Assembly (NCBI GenBank): GCA_950106755.1
Contig: OX467087.1
Location: 12,218,047-12,282,046, forward strand
Length of the DNA stretch: 64,000 bases
DNA from: Climacium dendroides
Taxonomy: Eukaryota > Streptophyta > Bryopsida > Hypnales > Climaciaceae
Direction: 5' to 3'
Part shown: piece by piece, positions 1 through 11,055 of the stretch
Layout of the letters: every line of letters starts with the position of its first letter
How positions within the stretch are numbered: the first letter of the stretch is position 1
Made by a program: the position numbers and the translations under genes
The notes under the pieces: model-generated
What the model saw: only the letters and a program-made list of their open reading frames with translations
Databases searched by the model: none
What the model was told of the DNA's origin: nothing

Positions 1-600
1 AATGGCATCTAAATAAACTTTTAAATTTACATACAATGAACAATTTTATCTAATTTAGTTCTCAACATTTTTGGCAATGGAAATAGGAAACTATTGAAGC
101 ATCATCAAAATGACCTCAGCCTCTTTACTTTGAAGGGCTCCTACTCTACAAACGATGCTTCATTGTTGTAATATAAAAGTTTTTAGTGAATGGTTTTGCT
201 TCTTACTCAAGGTGTTTCAAACATACACCTAAAGTATCTTCCAAGGCTAGACTTTGAAAATTAAAAAATAATTCATGGGCTCTCTATATTTTTATTTTTT
301 AACACAAATAATTTCATTTGTGTACAAAGCAAAACTAACAAATAATTTTGACTCCATCTATGAATATCAACTTAATGAATGGTAATAGAAATATCTACCT
401 TATACACACCAAATTGCTAATGACTAGTCACATATGACTTAGCACTACTTTCTTAGTTTGTATGTATGTACTACTAAAATTTTACTATTTCAAAATGTTG
501 AATACTAATGGAGGTCACTTTGAGGTACAAAAAAATTAAGGTTTTGTAGAAAAAGTTGTGACTTTTTTCAAATTAAGTTCATATAGGATTGTAGTCAAGG
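1..600. repeat. Dispersed AT-rich backbone repeat, copy 1 (partial)
   Basis: This stretch is closely similar in direct orientation to about 19750-20590, 49020-49860, 57844-58515 and 63200-63560. All share a run about facing multi-codon stops with no conserved frame, so it is non-coding. No LTR, reverse transcriptase or terminal structure was recognised, and the element class is unknown. Its value is that other copies carry insertions, such as a CTAA-flanked element at 58520, for which this copy shows the uninterrupted site at 505-508. Confidence 0.7.
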
Positions 601-619
601 TTGCACAAAATAAATATCC

Positions 620-1135
620 CAGGCAAAATCACGTCCAAAGTCTGGACGTCTGGACGTTTAGATTTGTCGGATGCAAACGGCAGACATGGAGGTGGACGGG
701 CTAACCGCCTTGGTGGACGCATGGACAGGTGGACGGTAGTTGGACGGGCAGATGGCAGTTGGACGGACGGCCCCTTCTAAGCTGTAGTAAACTTTTTTTT
801 CCATTTGCAACTTCATTTCTTGGATTTTTGAGGCGTGTAATATACCTTTGGAAAGGTCTTGAGAATACCTTTGTAATGGTATGTTACACACCCCTAAACT
901 CCAAAAACTCAAGTTGCAAATGAAAAAAGAAGTTTGGTGCTATCGAATGAGCGGGTCGCTTGGTGGGTGGCGGCTCGGGTGGTGGATAGCCTTGGCAGAC
1001 GGCAGATGGTCTCAAAAGCTGCGCAGATGGATGTTGGGCGGACAACCTTTCTTTTGCTGCAATAAATTTTTTTGGCATTTGGGACTAGAGTTCTTGGAGT
1101 TTGAAGGCATAAAATATACCAATGGAAAGGTTTAA
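620..1135. repeat. GGACG-rich simple repeat with an inverted repeat
   Basis: From about 630 to 780 the motif TGGACG/GGACGG recurs irregularly, giving a GC-rich patch in AT-rich surroundings. Around 785-850 and 870-935 lie two arms of an imperfect inverted repeat, and a third, direct relative of the first arm lies at about 1060-1130. Short open frames cross it on both strands but show no protein resemblance and arise from the repeat. No terminal motif or target duplication was identified. Confidence 0.55.
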
Positions 1136-1146
1136 AAAATTCCATC

Positions 1147-1640
1147 AAATGGCATATTTCACACCATCAAATTAAATTGGTCATCATGCAAACCAAAATT
1201 TCCTAAACCTTGTTGCAATAATGTATACTAGCCAAATTTTGTTCAAATTTTGAATGAAGATATAAGAAAAAATAACAACATTTTGAATAGCACTCTATAT
1301 ATTCCTATGATAAAATAACAAAGTACAATTGTTTACATTAAGCATACCTTAGTAATTAGAACTATCAATGCATTTTTTAACAAATTTAAAAGACACTCTA
1401 GGTTATAATTGCATGTTCAACATTTATAGAATTGTCACAAAATAATTGAAAAAAACAAAACCATTAATTAGAATGTGCAACACTATATTATATTTTGTAT
1501 ACCTATTGTGAAGCTTCAATGTATTTTATTGTATTTGATATGCATTGTTCTTTACTAGTTCTTCAAAATTTCATGATAATGTCAAATTTGTATAGTCATA
1601 TTAAATCAAATGGCATATTTCACACCATCAAATCTAATCA
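1147..1640. repeat. Rearranged segment related in inverse to 29520-29860
   Basis: About 1160-1240 matches the reverse complement of about 29530-29610, and about 1480-1632 matches the reverse complement of about 29690-29850. A roughly 27-bp sequence occurs twice here in direct orientation, at about 1146 and 1606. The paired blocks are in a permuted order, so this is not a simple inversion. It marks the left edge of the large duplicated block, which becomes collinear from about 1640 onward. No coding potential was seen. Confidence 0.55.
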
Positions 1641-3264
1641 TATTAATAGTCAAAAGCTAAAAATTGAAAAAAAGAACAAGAAGTACAAATCCCTAGAAGT
1701 TGCCAAAATACACTACATGTTCAATTGCTATGTTCAATTTTGAATATCATTTTAGAAAAGGGATCTCATTTAAAATCCAAAAATAATCTAAACCACCCAA
1801 ATTTAAAATAATGATGTTGAATAGATGTCAACTAAAAATATGGATGAAAATTAGCCAAGTTACATTATGAAATTGAAAGGTCTTTATATTTTATTCATGG
1901 GACATATTAGCCTCAACAACACTTTTTTAAAATTAAATCATAAGTTATATTATCAAACAAACAAAGAGAATATTGGTATTGATCCTATAAATGTGATATT
2001 GTTGGTATGAAAAAGTGCACCCAAAACTTCACTCATCTCTAAAACTCTCAATTTGTGGAAAATCCAAGAACTTTTTATTATTATTGCCAAATGATCAAAT
2101 TCAAATCTAAATTCAAAGATCCCATACCAATTGGGGGGGGGAATGAATACCACAAAATGAAAAAATTAATTATCTATAAAATGATTGGTAGATTATATTA
2201 TTTAATATCTACCAACTGAAAGTGAAAAATTAGGCATTCTATGTAAGAACTTCATATAAGAATTTTTGGAAGAATAGTTTGCCAAATTTTTGAACATCCT
2301 TAATTGATAAAATTAATTCCTCCTACCACATATACTTTAGAATTTTTATCAATTCTTAATAACAACATTAATTTAAAAGTCATGAAATATTATCCTCCAT
2401 TTGAAACTTTCTTAGTTTTAAATGTGAAATGCATTTGATTTCTTATTTGATTATTAGTTAATTATCTGTTACCTCTACACTTCATGTGGTTATTGATATC
2501 ACCCCAACACATTTGCAAGAAATAAAATTCAACTATTTTTCTTCATAGAAGCTTTATTGTATTAATTTTGAAGGTCCATTTCTTGGTTACACTAGTCATA
2601 GAAGCCCATTGACAACATTGAAGGAATAAAAACAAGTCTTTGTAGATTTGAAGGACACAAAACTATTGACTCAAGAGTACACATATTTTGAAACTAAAAT
2701 CTAGATATTGATGACAAAAGATGCATGTACATGTAGTTAAACTTGGATTTCAAATTGGAAAATAACCAAGCCTAAGGGATAGTTCGTTCCAAGGAGGCAA
2801 TTAAATAGGAATGCTTCACAATTTACCTACTAGGTCATTGCAACCAAAAGGTAAGAAAAAATGTACCTTAATCTACATACATGTAATTTTTCTCTCACAT
2901 GGTAATACTAGTTGTTAAATTTCACTCTCCCCTCTTAATGGCCACAAGGATTGAGGTAATTCCCCACTTTATTTTTTATTCTTTAATTGTGATATATATT
3001 TTTCTTTATCATAATTTTTTTCTTCATCTATTTAATTAGCTTTTGCTAGCTGGCTTTTTAGCTATTAAATTGGTCTTTTCTCATATACAACTTGTTATAG
3101 CTTTCACCTATCGATTTGAACTTGATCACTTTAATTTGTATCCTTGTCTCCTACTTTAGAAAGCACAAATTCTTTCTTCACCAATTTCTTCTCCTTATCT
3201 TCAACCACACAATTTAGTTTTGAATAAATTTTACACTTACAAAGTTTACATTTTTTATTCACTA

Positions 3265-3266
3265 AT
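3265..3266. other. Empty Helitron target site (paralogous to 31746/38103)
   Basis: The A/T junction within CACTAATTTAGATTTAA is uninterrupted here. In the duplicated block B the same sequence is split exactly between this A and T by the Helitron at 31747-38102. This gives direct evidence for the Helitron ends and for insertion after the duplication. Confidence 0.9.
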
Positions 3267-4041
3267 TTAGATTTAACCTTCTTCTCATCATTCTCCATTA
3301 GTAAAGCATCAAATTTTTTGATTTAACATTTTCTATCATCTCACATGTACTCCAAAACACTCACTTAACTAACAAACAATATATTCTTTTCATAGTACCA
3401 ATTTGATTTGAATTTAAAGACAACATTTAGGCTTTATAAAAACTCCAAATTAGATTGTTACATATTAAAACATTCTACATCTTCAACTTGGTTTGGATAA
3501 ACATTTAAACATTGACATACATATTAGCAATCTTCAAATCACATGACTAATCTCAAATTTGGATACTCCTATAACATGACTACGATACACATAAAAATCC
3601 AATTTGGTTTCTTATCTTGACATATATATACACAAAATTCAATTTCTAACTCGAACTCAACCAAATATACAAGGATACACTCATAAATTCTCCAACTAGG
3701 CTCACAAATTATTTCCACATTAGCATTCAAATTCTATCTCTTCACAAAACTAGAATTCATAACACTTTTTCAACTTTCACAATTCCAAATATACATTTAT
3801 ACTACATACATGTCACAATATACCAATTTGGGTTGAAAATATTTTTATTTATTAAATCCTTGAATCGATGATCAGATCACTATTACAAATTGCTCATTGC
3901 AAACATCCCTGGCTAGTGACTACGCTCACTCACTATACAACATCTCAATTTGGACATATTGCTCATCTCCATTGACCCGCATTGACTCATAGCATAATCA
4001 CCAACTTGGTACTCTCAAACTCTGCCACAAACATTTACACA

Positions 4042-5645
4042 CACTAGTAAAAAAACAGTGACCATGTCAACAAAAAATTAACAAAAAAGTGTTGAGGGCG
4101 TTTGTATCTATGGTCGTGTTGTTTTGGACAACACCTAACAAAAAATTGTTGTCCATTTTGTTATGGTGGTCAAATCAAAAAAATAATAATATTAATTCAT
4201 TTTAAAATTTGCTCAATGAATAGCTGCCACATGGCAAGCCAAGAACCAGCCCAATATAAACTCCCATGTAGGACAAATAACACATATACAGGACCAAAAA
4301 TTAAACTTTAAAATTTAATTAGAAGAAAGTTAAACTTTACAATTTAATTAAAAGAAAGTTAGACTTTACAATTAATTTAGGAGACAAGATTCTTAGGACT
4401 AAGTATTTATTGATAAAAGAGAGGTGACTTTGGTGATAGAGGAATAGAGAAGACAATCTGGGTGAGTGCAAGAAAGACTAGTCCTTTTTTGTGTCACACT
4501 TCTAGTGATAGAGTTGTCATTGGCCACAACTTTTGGAGGTTCAAGAAAATGAAGTTGAATTTTTTTTGGGAGGTGGAGAACTCCATAGCCACAAGAGGCC
4601 ATATTTTCTAAGAATTAAAAAAAATCAAATTCTAATTAATTTTTAATTTAGCTAATTTGTCACACTTTGTAGTTTAGGGGTTTTTAGTACTGGGGAGTAT
4701 TCAATTTTGATCATTTTGAACTGAAATTTTTATGGGCTCTTCCTATAATGTATTTGCATGATCCTACCAAAGTATTTTAAAGAAAACTCAATTTCAAGTG
4801 CGTCACGAGCGCTCGAATAAAGGTCACTTGCGCGTGCCATTTTGAACAATATAGATGATTTTTTTTTTGGGGGGGGGTGAAATGTAATGAGGACAAAGTC
4901 TATTAAAATGGCCATTTTTTATTTTTTTAAATAATGGTTTTCTTTTTTTTCTAAAAATTTAAAAGTAGACTTCACTATTTTCAATGAGAAATTGGGACCC
5001 CAGGCTACAACAGTACTATAAGACAACATCTAGTATTTTGGTAATACTCCTATAGCTACCCGCCTTCATCAAGTTCTGCCCAAGTGTATAGTAGCTAGAC
5101 ACTTGTCAATTGTAACCTCAATCTGCAATTTTATCAACGGTCCATGTAATGCTTTCCAATTCTGCAGTACAGTACTGTAGTACTTATAGTACTGAGTCGC
5201 TGAAACTAGGTACTAAGCAAAACGCTACGAAAATTGGTGAGTCTTTCTTGCACTCACCCATCTCCTTATAGAAATGTAGTCGTGGTAGATAGAACAAACT
5301 CTAAGGGATATGTGAATTAAAACTATGAATGATTCACATAACGCATATGGTTTGTTTTGACCTTCTATTACTCCTGTCATTTGTATAAAGAGCTTGTCTT
5401 CTCCTCTCTTATGTCACCAAAGTCACCTTTCTTATATAACTAGCGTGTGAGAGTCATGTCTCTTAAACAAAAAAGTGTTAACTTTTTTGTTGATTTGAAT
5501 ATTGCACTATTTGAAGCAACAAAAAATTAGTGCCCATTTTGTTAGCTTGTTCAAATAATTTTTTTGTTAAAACGGTCAATACAATATCCCAATCAATAAA
5601 AAATTGTTAAATTTTTGTTGACTTGAACACCATTTTCTAGTAGTC
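4042..5645. mobile_element. CACTA-like non-autonomous element, only in copy A
   Basis: Copy B lacks this sequence (site near 38880), so it is an insertion. The left end reads CACTAGTAAAAA and the right end TTTTCTAGTAGTC, a degenerate match to CACTA ends. ACA flanks both sides (4039-4041 and 5646-5648), as expected for the 3-bp duplication of CACTA transposons. AT-rich motifs related to TTTTTGTTGACTTGAA recur near both ends. No transposase frame was seen; the few short open frames inside have no recognisable product. Confidence 0.65.
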
Positions 5646-7260
5646 ACAAAATCATAAACTTGCACCTAACAAGAAAACCAAATACACAGCACAATCGACT
5701 AGAACTTACATTGAACTTCGCTCAACAGAGGGTGAATTCCAAATTGAAAAGATGAACCTAATAGAAAGTAAACTTGGTAGTTACAGGAAAGAAAAGAGAT
5801 GATCAATTGCACATCAACTATGGAATTGGAACTAAAATTTCAACTAATTGTGCATTAACACTTCAATATCCAATTGGATAGAACACTTGTCACATTCCAA
5901 CTAGGACACACAATATTGACTTTGGCGAAAACCATCCCATCATCTTGTTATACATTCATTCACTACACCACTAAGAAGACACCAAATTGGATTCAACAGC
6001 TTGACAAAATCATCCAATTGGATACCAAATTAACAAACAACTTGCCCCAAAAACGCAAAAAATACACACAAAATTACACCCAAAAAAATCTAAAAATTCA
6101 ATCCAATTAGTTAATCTACAATACACAATTAGAACAAAAGAGCCTAGTGTGATTTTCGGTTCATCTTATGGCAAAGCTTTAGAAATTCATAATTTATTAA
6201 TAAAAAGTCCAAATAATCTTTATTGAAGTAATTGGAATCCTCTTTCACTTGTAAATAAGATCCAACAATTTTTTTGCTTTAATAATAATAACTATACTTA
6301 TTTGTTATTAGTAGCAATTATAGGTGCGCTTATTCTAAACACAACCTCAAATTTGAGTATCAAAAGATTTTAGTTTTGAAGAGTGACATTTCAAAGTCTA
6401 ACCTTGACCCTAAGTTCACATTTATCCAAAAGAAGTTCTTGGACACCATGAAATTATGCTAGTATGTGGTATCCAAGGCCCATGTTGGCATCAAGCTAGT
6501 ACAAATATGGTTCTTGGACCTCATGCTCAAATACTATTATTGAAGGTCCAAAGACCACCCTTTCTACTAGTGTAATTAAACTATGGATTTAACACAATCC
6601 TATGGATTCTTGAATTTGCATTTAACTTCTATAGATCTATGTCAAATTTAAGAATAGGCAAATACTCACAAAACAATAAAAGATAAGCACTCCTTATTTG
6701 AACTAGACCTTCTAAGAAAACTCATAGTTGTTCTTTGAACACTTAGATCTTTATAGAAATGAAATTCCTTAAGAGGTTTGATGGATTTCCTAATTTTAAA
6801 AATGAAAATAATAAAATATAATTCAATACTTCATTTTATTTTAGATACTCAACTTTCTCAAAACCTATTAGAAAACCTATTAGAAAACCTTTTAGAATAG
6901 ATTGAATAATACTCATGTCAAACATAATACCAAGAAATGATTCATTGGATCAATGTAATGTACTTACAAAACCAAATCAAAAAACAAATACTTGGAATAT
7001 CTACTTCATCTAACATTAGAGTCTCTAAAAGATCAAGTTATCAAGGCCATGTGTGAAGTGCTCATATTTATTAGTCTTTCATAATCCTGACTTGATCTTC
7101 CCAACACAAAACAACAAGGATTGAAGATGGAACAAACTCAACTAGTTTGAAAAATCATGATAGGACAAATAATAATAAGTTGGTGAGTAGGAAACGAATA
7201 GTGAACACCAACACATTGGGCATGAAACCCAAGTGAATGTAGCTCAAGTAGCTCTTCATT

Positions 7261-8193
7261 TCATATCCCAATACAAAGCTTCAAACTAATCAAGTCCTCC
7301 CGACCAGGGATCTCCTTCACACGAGTCCCACTCACATCTAAGAAAACCAACTCCTTCAAATGCCCTAAGAATGGAAGACAATTCAATGATTGGCAACCAC
7401 AAAGGTTTAACAAAACCAACAAATACAATTCTCCTACACCGACAACATCTTCAACACTACTATAGCTCATGTCCAATGAGATCAACCCCTTCAAGCAACC
7501 TAAATCTGGTACCTTCCTTAATTTCATGCACCTTCGAAGGTGAAGTGTCTTCAAAGCTTGAAGCCCACTCAAGCCTTGAATGTTGACAAAGCTACAACCT
7601 CCAAGTGACAAGAATTCCAAGAACCTCAAATCCTTGAGATTCTTGACATCTGCCATTTCTGACAAGCTATTGTGATCCTATATCTCCAATCTTTGAAGAT
7701 TAGTACATTGGCTAAAGTGAGACAATTGCCAAACATTCCCTGACTTATTCGATTTCCAATCAGACATTGCAAAATCCCTCAACGAAATAAGGTATCTCAG
7801 ATTTGGAAAATCAAAATAGCACAAGGTAATATCAACTGATCCAAGACTTGCTGCAACTTCCCAACCTGTCACCAACTTCAATTGTGGACAATAACACATG
7901 GCAAGAACCCGCAAGTTGGGAAATTCCCTCAAATCCAAATGCTCAAGTTCAAAACAGCTATAGAGGTTCAACACTTGAACACATTGAAGCAAAGATTGCT
8001 CAATGGGAAAAATGGAATAATAAGTCTTCAAGTGGAGATTCTTGGCCAACACTTCCTTTGAGATTTCTTCATACACCCCAATCTTCAAATACCATGTTCT
8101 TTCCTTTAAAAGATCTATATGTACAAGATCCTTTCCTTCTTCAAAATCCATGCTTGCTACATATACAAGTTTGAGTTCCCAAAGCTTAAGAAT
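7261..8193 (-). pseudogene. LRR exon, copy A, with premature stop
   Basis: This is the last exon of the copy A gene, read from an acceptor ending TGTGCAG at about 8194. It encodes irregular plant-type leucine-rich repeats of about 23 residues, with LxxLxxLxLxxC and LKxLxxLxL patterns, best seen in the 3' half. The paralogous exon at 40451-41389 is open along its whole length. Here an in-frame TAG at 7678-7680 replaces the TTG of copy B, so the last roughly 139 codons would be lost. The frame continues intact beyond the stop, which suggests recent decay. LRRs usually bind proteins; nothing here shows the partner. Confidence 0.75.
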
Positions 8194-8419
8194 CTGCACA
8201 AATATAATTCACCACATAAGAGTGGAATAGTTCTTATAAAACACAAGTTCTTAGACAAAAATGGCATTGTAATGAAGTAAATTTCATCATAATTCAAATA
8301 TTCAAGTCTCCTAATCATTTCAACACATGAAAATCAAGCATTCAAATCATCTCATAACCAAAAATAAACAGAAATCAAACAAAGATAATGATCGCAATAT
8401 TTGGGCAAATAGAACCTAC

Positions 8420-8656
8420 ATAGTTCAAAATTTCCCTTGGTTCATGGTCTTGAAGAATTGCTAGCCTTCGACATACTTGTTCCAAATCAAAATGTATTTC
8501 ATTCCACCATCCTAAAAATAGATAGATCCTTGAGCAATGTTGGACCAAATTGAGTAATGTAGATTGCAAGTCATCACTCAAAGAACTGAACACTTCCACT
8601 CCAAATAAATTAGGAAGTGCAACCTCACCAATTCGATACACACTATCTAGTATGGC
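8420..8656 (-). pseudogene. 79-codon helical module exon, copy A, acceptor site lost
   Basis: The exon is inferred from the paralogous one at 41616-41852 and has the same length (237 bp, phase 0 at both ends). The donor GTAGGT lies just downstream on the minus strand. The predicted acceptor reads CAA here, against CAG in copy B (AG to AA at 8657-8658), so normal splicing at this point should fail. The encoded peptide is rich in Leu, Trp and charged residues (LFLGWWNEIHFDLEQVCRRL) and looks helical. I do not recognise the family. Confidence 0.55.
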
Positions 8657-8959
8657 TTGCACCACATATATGACCCAATTAGAACAAGCAAAAAAACATA
8701 AATTGTGCAAATGAAACCATCTTTGCCATTATCATACACATGCAATCCACTTCAACATGCATCTCGTCTTGACATAAGTATCAATTTAGCCAATCTCAAA
8801 ATTACAAACTAAAAACTTTAAAAACTAACCCAAAGAATAACACATAAATCATTTGAATACAAGAAAAGAATCAACAATACAAAACATCAATATACCATGC
8901 ATTGGTCCAACAATCTAAGAGAATGTCATAATATGAATCTAGAGTCAGTCTAAACTTAC

Positions 8960-9870
8960 AACTCTATCTTTGAATGACCTCCCATTTGAGATTGGTGCAG
9001 GAGAAGGTAAGTCATGTGAACTCAATGAATGCAAGTCATTACATACAACAGGATTGATCTTCGCACACTTGCGGGACTTAGCCTTGTAACAAATCTCACC
9101 AATAGTTGTATACCATTCCTTGCACAAGGTTGTTGTCAATTTCAAGTCAAGTCGCTCTTCTTTTGTGATCATAGAGAACATCTTACCCGTCTTCATGCTA
9201 TACTGGTGGTACGTCTTATAAGCCTTCAACAAAGTATCATATCGAAGCCGACATTGGTCTGCTGATGGTCGACTCCCAAGCTTCTTTTCAATTTCTTCAG
9301 AGATGAGGTTCCAATGTATAGCACTTCCACTCCCCTTGCAAAATCGACCTCCTTCCATCTTGCACGAAAGCAACAGTGAAGTCTCCTCATGTGTCATATT
9401 CTTGCCTCTCTTATTTTTTCCCTTCAAAGCTTGAGACAAATCCAAACATGGTGTTTCTTCAACCTTGCTTGAAAAACTTTTAGCAACTCTTTGATACTTG
9501 GCATGTTGAAGCTCAAGACCATCGCATTCTTCATAATCCGACCTTAATCTCTTGCTTGGATCTGGATGTTGGACATTGATTGAATCTTCATGGGTTGACA
9601 CATGCTTGGCCTCAAAAATTGAACCCTTGATATTAATAGGCCCAAAGGTTTGTATTCCAAACTCAACATGTTGGTGCTTAGGTGATTCACTTCTTTTTTC
9701 ATGCTTCACAAATCCAAGTCCAACATGAGGACCACTCAATGGTACAATATTCCCCCTTGATTTCAAAGTGGATTGTTGGTGTTGGACATCCATTGAATCT
9801 TCTAGATTTGAAACACAAGTGATCTCACAACCTTCATCATTGGAAATGGTTGGATTAGCTTCGGAATAAC
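8960..9870 (-). CDS. Trihelix/SANT-like DNA-binding domain exon, copy A
   Basis: A long exon of 303 codons lies between an acceptor TTTTGTAG and a donor GTAAGT. About two-thirds of the way along is a trihelix/Myb_DNA-bind_4-like segment: an acidic helix after MTHEET, then HWNLISEEIEKKLGSRPS and DQCRLRYDTLLKAYKTYHQY, matching the plant pattern W..I...L..R....QCR.R...L...Y. The N-terminal part is polar and probably disordered. The exon begins with two bases that complete a Gly codon from the protease exon (11056-11353), so it is compatible with being part of the same transcript. It could alternatively be the body of a separate gene starting at the ATG at 9793. Copy B is at 42155-43065. Confidence 0.65.
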
Positions 9871-10039
9871 CTACAAAACAAAACCTCTATTCCATTTAAG
9901 ACCACATTGAACATAGGCACGAATGATTAAACTCCACAACTCCACTATGATTTTGAAAAAGATTGGAAGTTAGAGAAGTGCTAAACCCCCAAAATGTCCA
10001 ACATCCCACAGCTAGGTGCTCCTCAATCAAATACAATTG

Positions 10040-10545
10040 AAGCTATCAAAAATTCTAATTTTCTATTCCCAACACATGTTTTCAATAAACCATACATAAT
10101 ACAAGAAATCATTTGCCACATAAATATTTTTCAAATTAAAAAAAACTTTACAATGCCCATATTAAGATTGAGAAAGGAAATTAGACTTGAAGGTCACTCG
10201 CATGAACGTGACTACTGAAATGAACAAAAACATTTATTTGAGAATTCATTACACCTTTCCTCAATGCTACTAGTACCTTGATTACTCTAATTTACTATTT
10301 CCACCACATGTTTTCAATAAACCACACGTAATACAAGAAATCATTTCTCACGTAAACAATTTTTAAAAATATAAGAAAACTTTACAATGCCCATATTAAT
10401 ATTGAGAAGGGAAATTAGACTTGAAGGTCACTTGCACAAAGGTGACTGCTATAATCAATAAAAATATTTATTTGAGAACTCATTGCACCTTGAGAAAAAG
10501 TGATTGAAATACAAAAACTCTCTACAAAAAAAATCATAACTAATT
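10040..10545. repeat. Tandem duplication of about 250 bp inside the copy A intron
   Basis: Two adjacent, diverged copies run from about 10050 and from about 10290, each starting near a TTTTCAATAAACCA motif and ending after TTTATTTGAGAA. Copy B has only one unit (about 43250-43445). The duplication lies in the intron between the protease and SANT exons and has no effect on the exons. Confidence 0.6.
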
Positions 10546-11055
10546 GGGATTTTCCACATGGGTCAAGAAGATACTCATGTAATACAAATAGGAAATCAAA
10601 ATTCACATCTAAATTAAGAGGCTTGGAAATGGAAATGTTGTTAGATTGTGTGATTGTGGACTTGCTTCTCACAGGACCAAATAGGACTTCATAAGGTAGA
10701 TAAGTACATTGATTTAACTTGGGACTTCATAAGATAGATAAGTACATTGATTTGACTTAATATTAGAGCTAAAAAATAAGTGACACCAACAAGATTAGTG
10801 TGTACCCCAAAAAAGACTTTGAAATCTAATAAAACATAGTCCAAATTAAGCAAATACTAACTTGGACATGTCCAAACAATGTCATTTTGATAATTTAGTG
10901 TCACAAGGACAAATTTGAATTCTTCATATTGCTCAATGTAAGCATGTACCAATAACTTCATTAAATTCTATCCACATGCATAATTTGCAATTGGATCAAG
11001 ACACCAAAAATATATACATACACAATCCAATCTCCCACATTGGAGAAAACATCAC

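Noticed and set aside
7371..8230. Plus-strand open frames opposite the LRR exon, also present at 40561-41426
   Set aside because: They are antisense shadows of the conserved LRR exon and show no independent conservation of codon positions.
7261..9870. NB-ARC disease-resistance gene
   Set aside because: LRRs are present but no P-loop, GLPL or MHD motif was found in any frame around either copy.
10415..10672. 85-codon frame conserved in both gene copies
   Set aside because: It lies in an intron with uniform near-identity, includes changes at all codon positions, and resembles no known protein; kept only as part of the conserved-intron finding.
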